34,223 nt of DNA from Acidobacteriaceae bacterium (GTDB lineage: Bacteria > Acidobacteriota > Terriglobia > Terriglobales > Acidobacteriaceae): assembly GCA_030838305.1 (NCBI GenBank), contig JAUTWY010000475.1:1-34223 (forward strand), read 5' to 3'. The translations under genes were made by a program, and so were the position numbers. Positions 32,006 through 34,223 of the stretch are shown here, one piece after another; position 1 is the stretch's first letter; each line of letters starts with the position of its first letter. Below the pieces are notes generated by a model. That model was not told the DNA's origin. It saw only the letters and a list, made by a program, of their open reading frames with translations, and made no database searches.

Positions 32006-34223
32006 ATGGCGCCGCAAGACAAAATGCAGGAAGAACAACCATCCGTCAGCGCCCGCCCCAACGACGAGCGCTATGATCCCCAGCGCGTAGAAACCAAATG
32101 GTTCACGCGGTGGCAGGACGATGCGGAGCTTTATGCCGCCGACCGCGACTCCGCGAAAAAGAAATACTACGTCCTTGAAATGCTCCCTTACCCCTCGGGC
32201 GCGCTGCATATGGGTCATGTGCGCAACTACGCGATCGGCGACGCTCTCGCCCGCTACATGTGGATGAACGACTACAACGTCCTTCACCCCATGGGATGGG
32301 ATTCCTTTGGGCTACCCGCAGAAAACGCGGCCATTCAGAACAACACGCCGCCGCGCCAATGGACGCTCGGCAACATCGCCAAGATGAAGGCGCAGATGAA
32401 GCGCCTGGGTTTCGCATACGACTGGTCGCGCGAAGTCACCACCTGCCTGCCTGACTACTATCGCTGGAACCAGTGGTTCTTTCTCAAGTTCTACGAGAAG
32501 GGTCTCGCCTATCGAAAGAAGAGCAGAGTCAACTGGTGTCCCAAGTGCGCGACGGTGCTGGCGAATGAGCAAGTAGTCGAGGGCTGTTGCTGGCGCCACG
32601 AAGACACGCTGGTCGAGCAGCGTGAGCTGGAACAGTGGTTCCTGCGCATCACAAAATATGCCGAGGAATTATTGTGCGATCTCGACAAGCTCGACGGATG
32701 GCCCGAAAAAGTGCGCACCATGCAGCGCAACTGGATAGGCCGCAGCGAGGGCACGCTCGTCGATTTCAAACTCGATGGGCCTGCAGGGGCAGCAGGATCC
32801 GCCATCAGCGTCTTCACCACGCGCGTCGATACCATTTTCGGAGCGACTTCGGTGCAACTTGCTCCACAGCATCCGTTGATCGCTGATCTCGCTGCCGTTA
32901 ACCGTGACCTGCGCGCCAAGGTCGATGAGCTGATCGCGGAACAGCGCAAAGCTAAAGAAGTGGGCGACATCGGCGAAATCGAAAAGCACGGCGTCTTCAC
33001 CGGCCGTTACGCCGTCAATCCCTTCAACAAAGAAAAAATCCCTGTCTGGGTGGCGAATTACATCCTGATGGATTACGGCACTGGCGCCATCATGAGCGTG
33101 CCCGCGCATGACGAGCGCGACTATGACTTCGCCAAGAAATATAACCTCGAAATCCGTCTCGTGATTCTTCCCCTCGCCAACGATCCGGAAGAAACTGTCG
33201 CTGAGCCTCCGCTTCCCTTCGTTGGACACGATGGCATGCTGATTAACTCCGGCGCGTACAGTGGCCTTGAATGCTCCGATGCGATCAAGAAGATGTCTGC
33301 GCACGCCGAGAAAAGCGCTTTCGGCAAAGCCACCATTACCTATCGCTTGAAAGATTGGGGAATCTCGCGCCAGCGATATTGGGGCACGCCCATCCCCATG
33401 CTCTACTGCGACAGGGATGGCATCGTGCCCGTACCAGAAAAAGACCTGCCCGTGATTTTGCCCGAGGCCGTCGATATCGCCCACGCCGTTGGATCGCCGC
33501 TCGGCGGTTTACCCGAGTTCGTAAACGCAACTTGCCCCAAATGCGGCGGTCCCGCGCGCCGCGAAACCGATACCATGGACACTTTTGTGGACTCCTCCTG
33601 GTATTTCTATCGTTATACCGACGCGCACAATGATCGCGCTCCGTTCGACTCGAAGATCGCGCAATATTGGTTTCCCATCGATCAATACATCGGCGGTGTC
33701 GAGCACGCCATTTTGCACCTTATCTACTCGCGCTTCTGGACTAAATTCATGCGCGATCTCGGTCTCATTACTAACGGTGAACCGATCGAGCGCCTCTTTA
33801 CCCAGGGCATGGTGATCAAAGATGGCGCAAAAATGTCGAAGAGCTTGGGCAATGTGGTCAGTCCCGATGAAATGATCGCACGCTATGGGGCTGATGCTGC
33901 CCGTCTGTACAGCTTGTTCGCCGCCCCACCGGACCGCGATCTCGACTGGCAGGATTCCGGCATTGAGGGCATTCAAAGATTCTTGGGACGCGTCTACCGC
34001 TTCGTGGTGCGCAACGCCGGAACCGCCTCGGCCGCATCTGCGGAGACTTCTCCGGCAACGCTTCTTTCTCCTCAATCACGTCAGATCCAGCGAAAGCTGC
34101 ACCAAACCATCAAGCGCGTCAGCGACGACTTCCAGGGCCGCTGGCACTTCAACACCTGCATCTCCGCGATCATGGAACTGGTAAATGCGCTCTATGCGTA
34201 TGAAGAAGTTGTGGCGCGGAGGC
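32006..34223 (+). CDS. leuS: Leucyl-tRNA synthetase, N-terminal part (runs off window)
   Basis: Charges tRNA-Leu with leucine. The window holds 739 codons with no stop, and this is why the ORF track does not list it. Motifs in order: [16 protein letters not shown] (HIGH class), [14 protein letters not shown], the zinc-domain Cys group NWCPKC...GCCWRHED, the CP1 editing domain with [11 protein letters not shown] and VPAHDERDY, and [12 protein letters not shown] (KMSKS). The zinc-domain pattern WRHED resembles Thermus-type LeuRS more than E. coli. ATG 32006 is preceded by no clear ribosome binding site. A TAAAAT lies at 31969-31974. The anticodon-binding domain is starting at the window end. 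Confidence 0.97.
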   Translation, partial: MAPQDKMQEEQPSVSARPNDERYDPQRVETKWFTRWQDDAELYAADRDSAKKKYYVLEMLPYPSGALHMGHVRNYAIGDALARYMWMNDYNVLHPMGWDSFGLPAENAAIQNNTPPRQWTLGNIAKMKAQMKRLGFAYDWSREVTTCLPDYYRWNQWFFLKFYEKGLAYRKKSRVNWCPKCATVLANEQVVEGCCWRHEDTLVEQRELEQWFLRITKYAEELLCDLDKLDGWPEKVRTMQRNWIGRSEGTLVDFKLDGPAGAAGSAISVFTTRVDTIFGATSVQLAPQHPLIADLAAVNRDLRAKVDELIAEQRKAKEVGDIGEIEKHGVFTGRYAVNPFNKEKIPVWVANYILMDYGTGAIMSVPAHDERDYDFAKKYNLEIRLVILPLANDPEETVAEPPLPFVGHDGMLINSGAYSGLECSDAIKKMSAHAEKSAFGKATITYRLKDWGISRQRYWGTPIPMLYCDRDGIVPVPEKDLPVILPEAVDIAHAVGSPLGGLPEFVNATCPKCGGPARRETDTMDTFVDSSWYFYRYTDAHNDRAPFDSKIAQYWFPIDQYIGGVEHAILHLIYSRFWTKFMRDLGLITNGEPIERLFTQGMVIKDGAKMSKSLGNVVSPDEMIARYGADAARLYSLFAAPPDRDLDWQDSGIEGIQRFLGRVYRFVVRNAGTASAASAETSPATLLSPQSRQIQRKLHQTIKRVSDDFQGRWHFNTCISAIMELVNALYAYEEVVARR

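Noticed and set aside
1-34223. CRISPR array, insertion sequence, prophage or toxin-antitoxin pair
   Set aside because: No regularly spaced repeats, transposase, integrase or phage structural motifs, and no recognisable toxin or antitoxin domains were seen.

Overview
This 34.2 kb window is ordinary, gene-dense bacterial chromosome with a moderately high GC content. There is no phage, transposase, CRISPR array, rRNA or tRNA that I can support. The gene set suggests a diderm soil-type bacterium, most likely an acidobacterium of the Terriglobia type; this assignment is an inference. The clues are KDO synthesis (kdsC), SecG, a secreted GH38 enzyme, YVTN beta-propellers, HemQ-type haem synthesis, class II bacilliredoxin, an EXORDIUM-like secreted protein, and short GC-rich palindromes scattered between and inside genes.

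Layout. 0-2.5 kb: kdsC on + (apparently starting at CTG), then three minus-strand small membrane or envelope genes (DUF948-like, YtxH-like, secG). 2.5-6.2 kb: ROK sugar kinase (-), YkgJ-type cysteine cluster protein (+, with a good promoter very close to its ATG), and a Uup-like ABC-F ATPase (-). 6.3-11 kb: a secreted GH38 alpha-mannosidase-like enzyme (+), followed by a secreted HExxE protein (+) whose promoter overlaps the GH38 stop codon. 11-13.5 kb: a CHAD-HD fusion (+) and an MmcB-like PD-(D/E)XK nuclease-fold protein (+). 13.6-16.5 kb: the conserved dnaX-ybaB-recR replication and recombination operon (-). 16.8-19.1 kb: a phospholipase C/acid phosphatase-type lipoprotein with three Cys-containing beta repeats (-). 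19.4-21.9 kb: two small genes, a STAS antagonist, a YeiH-type transporter and an alkyltransferase-like (ATL) protein overlapping it by 4 nt, all +. 21.9-25.1 kb: AhpD-like protein, a near-perfect 30-bp hairpin, HemQ and a class C beta-lactamase-fold lipoprotein (-). 25.2-26.3 kb: three small minus-strand genes, one of 57 aa that is too short for the ORF track and is preceded by a structured leader. 26.5-29.8 kb: bacilliredoxin (+), then an aroF-tonB-YVTN operon (-). 29.9-34.2 kb: endonuclease IV, a secreted protein of unknown function, and the first 739 codons of leuS, which the ORF track misses because it runs off the window.

How the genes work together. Most are housekeeping units: LPS precursor, protein export, clamp loading with RecR repair, haem, aromatic amino acids and tRNA charging. 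DNA maintenance is dispersed across recR/ybaB/dnaX, the MmcB-like protein, ATL and endonuclease IV. I found no clearly new multi-gene system. The items most worth a second look are the CHAD domain joined to a Ppx-type HD domain (with a palindromic repeat inside its coding sequence), the 57-aa gene with its folded leader, the HExxE secreted protein, the ATL with a Trp-Gln active-site replacement, and the CTG start of kdsC.
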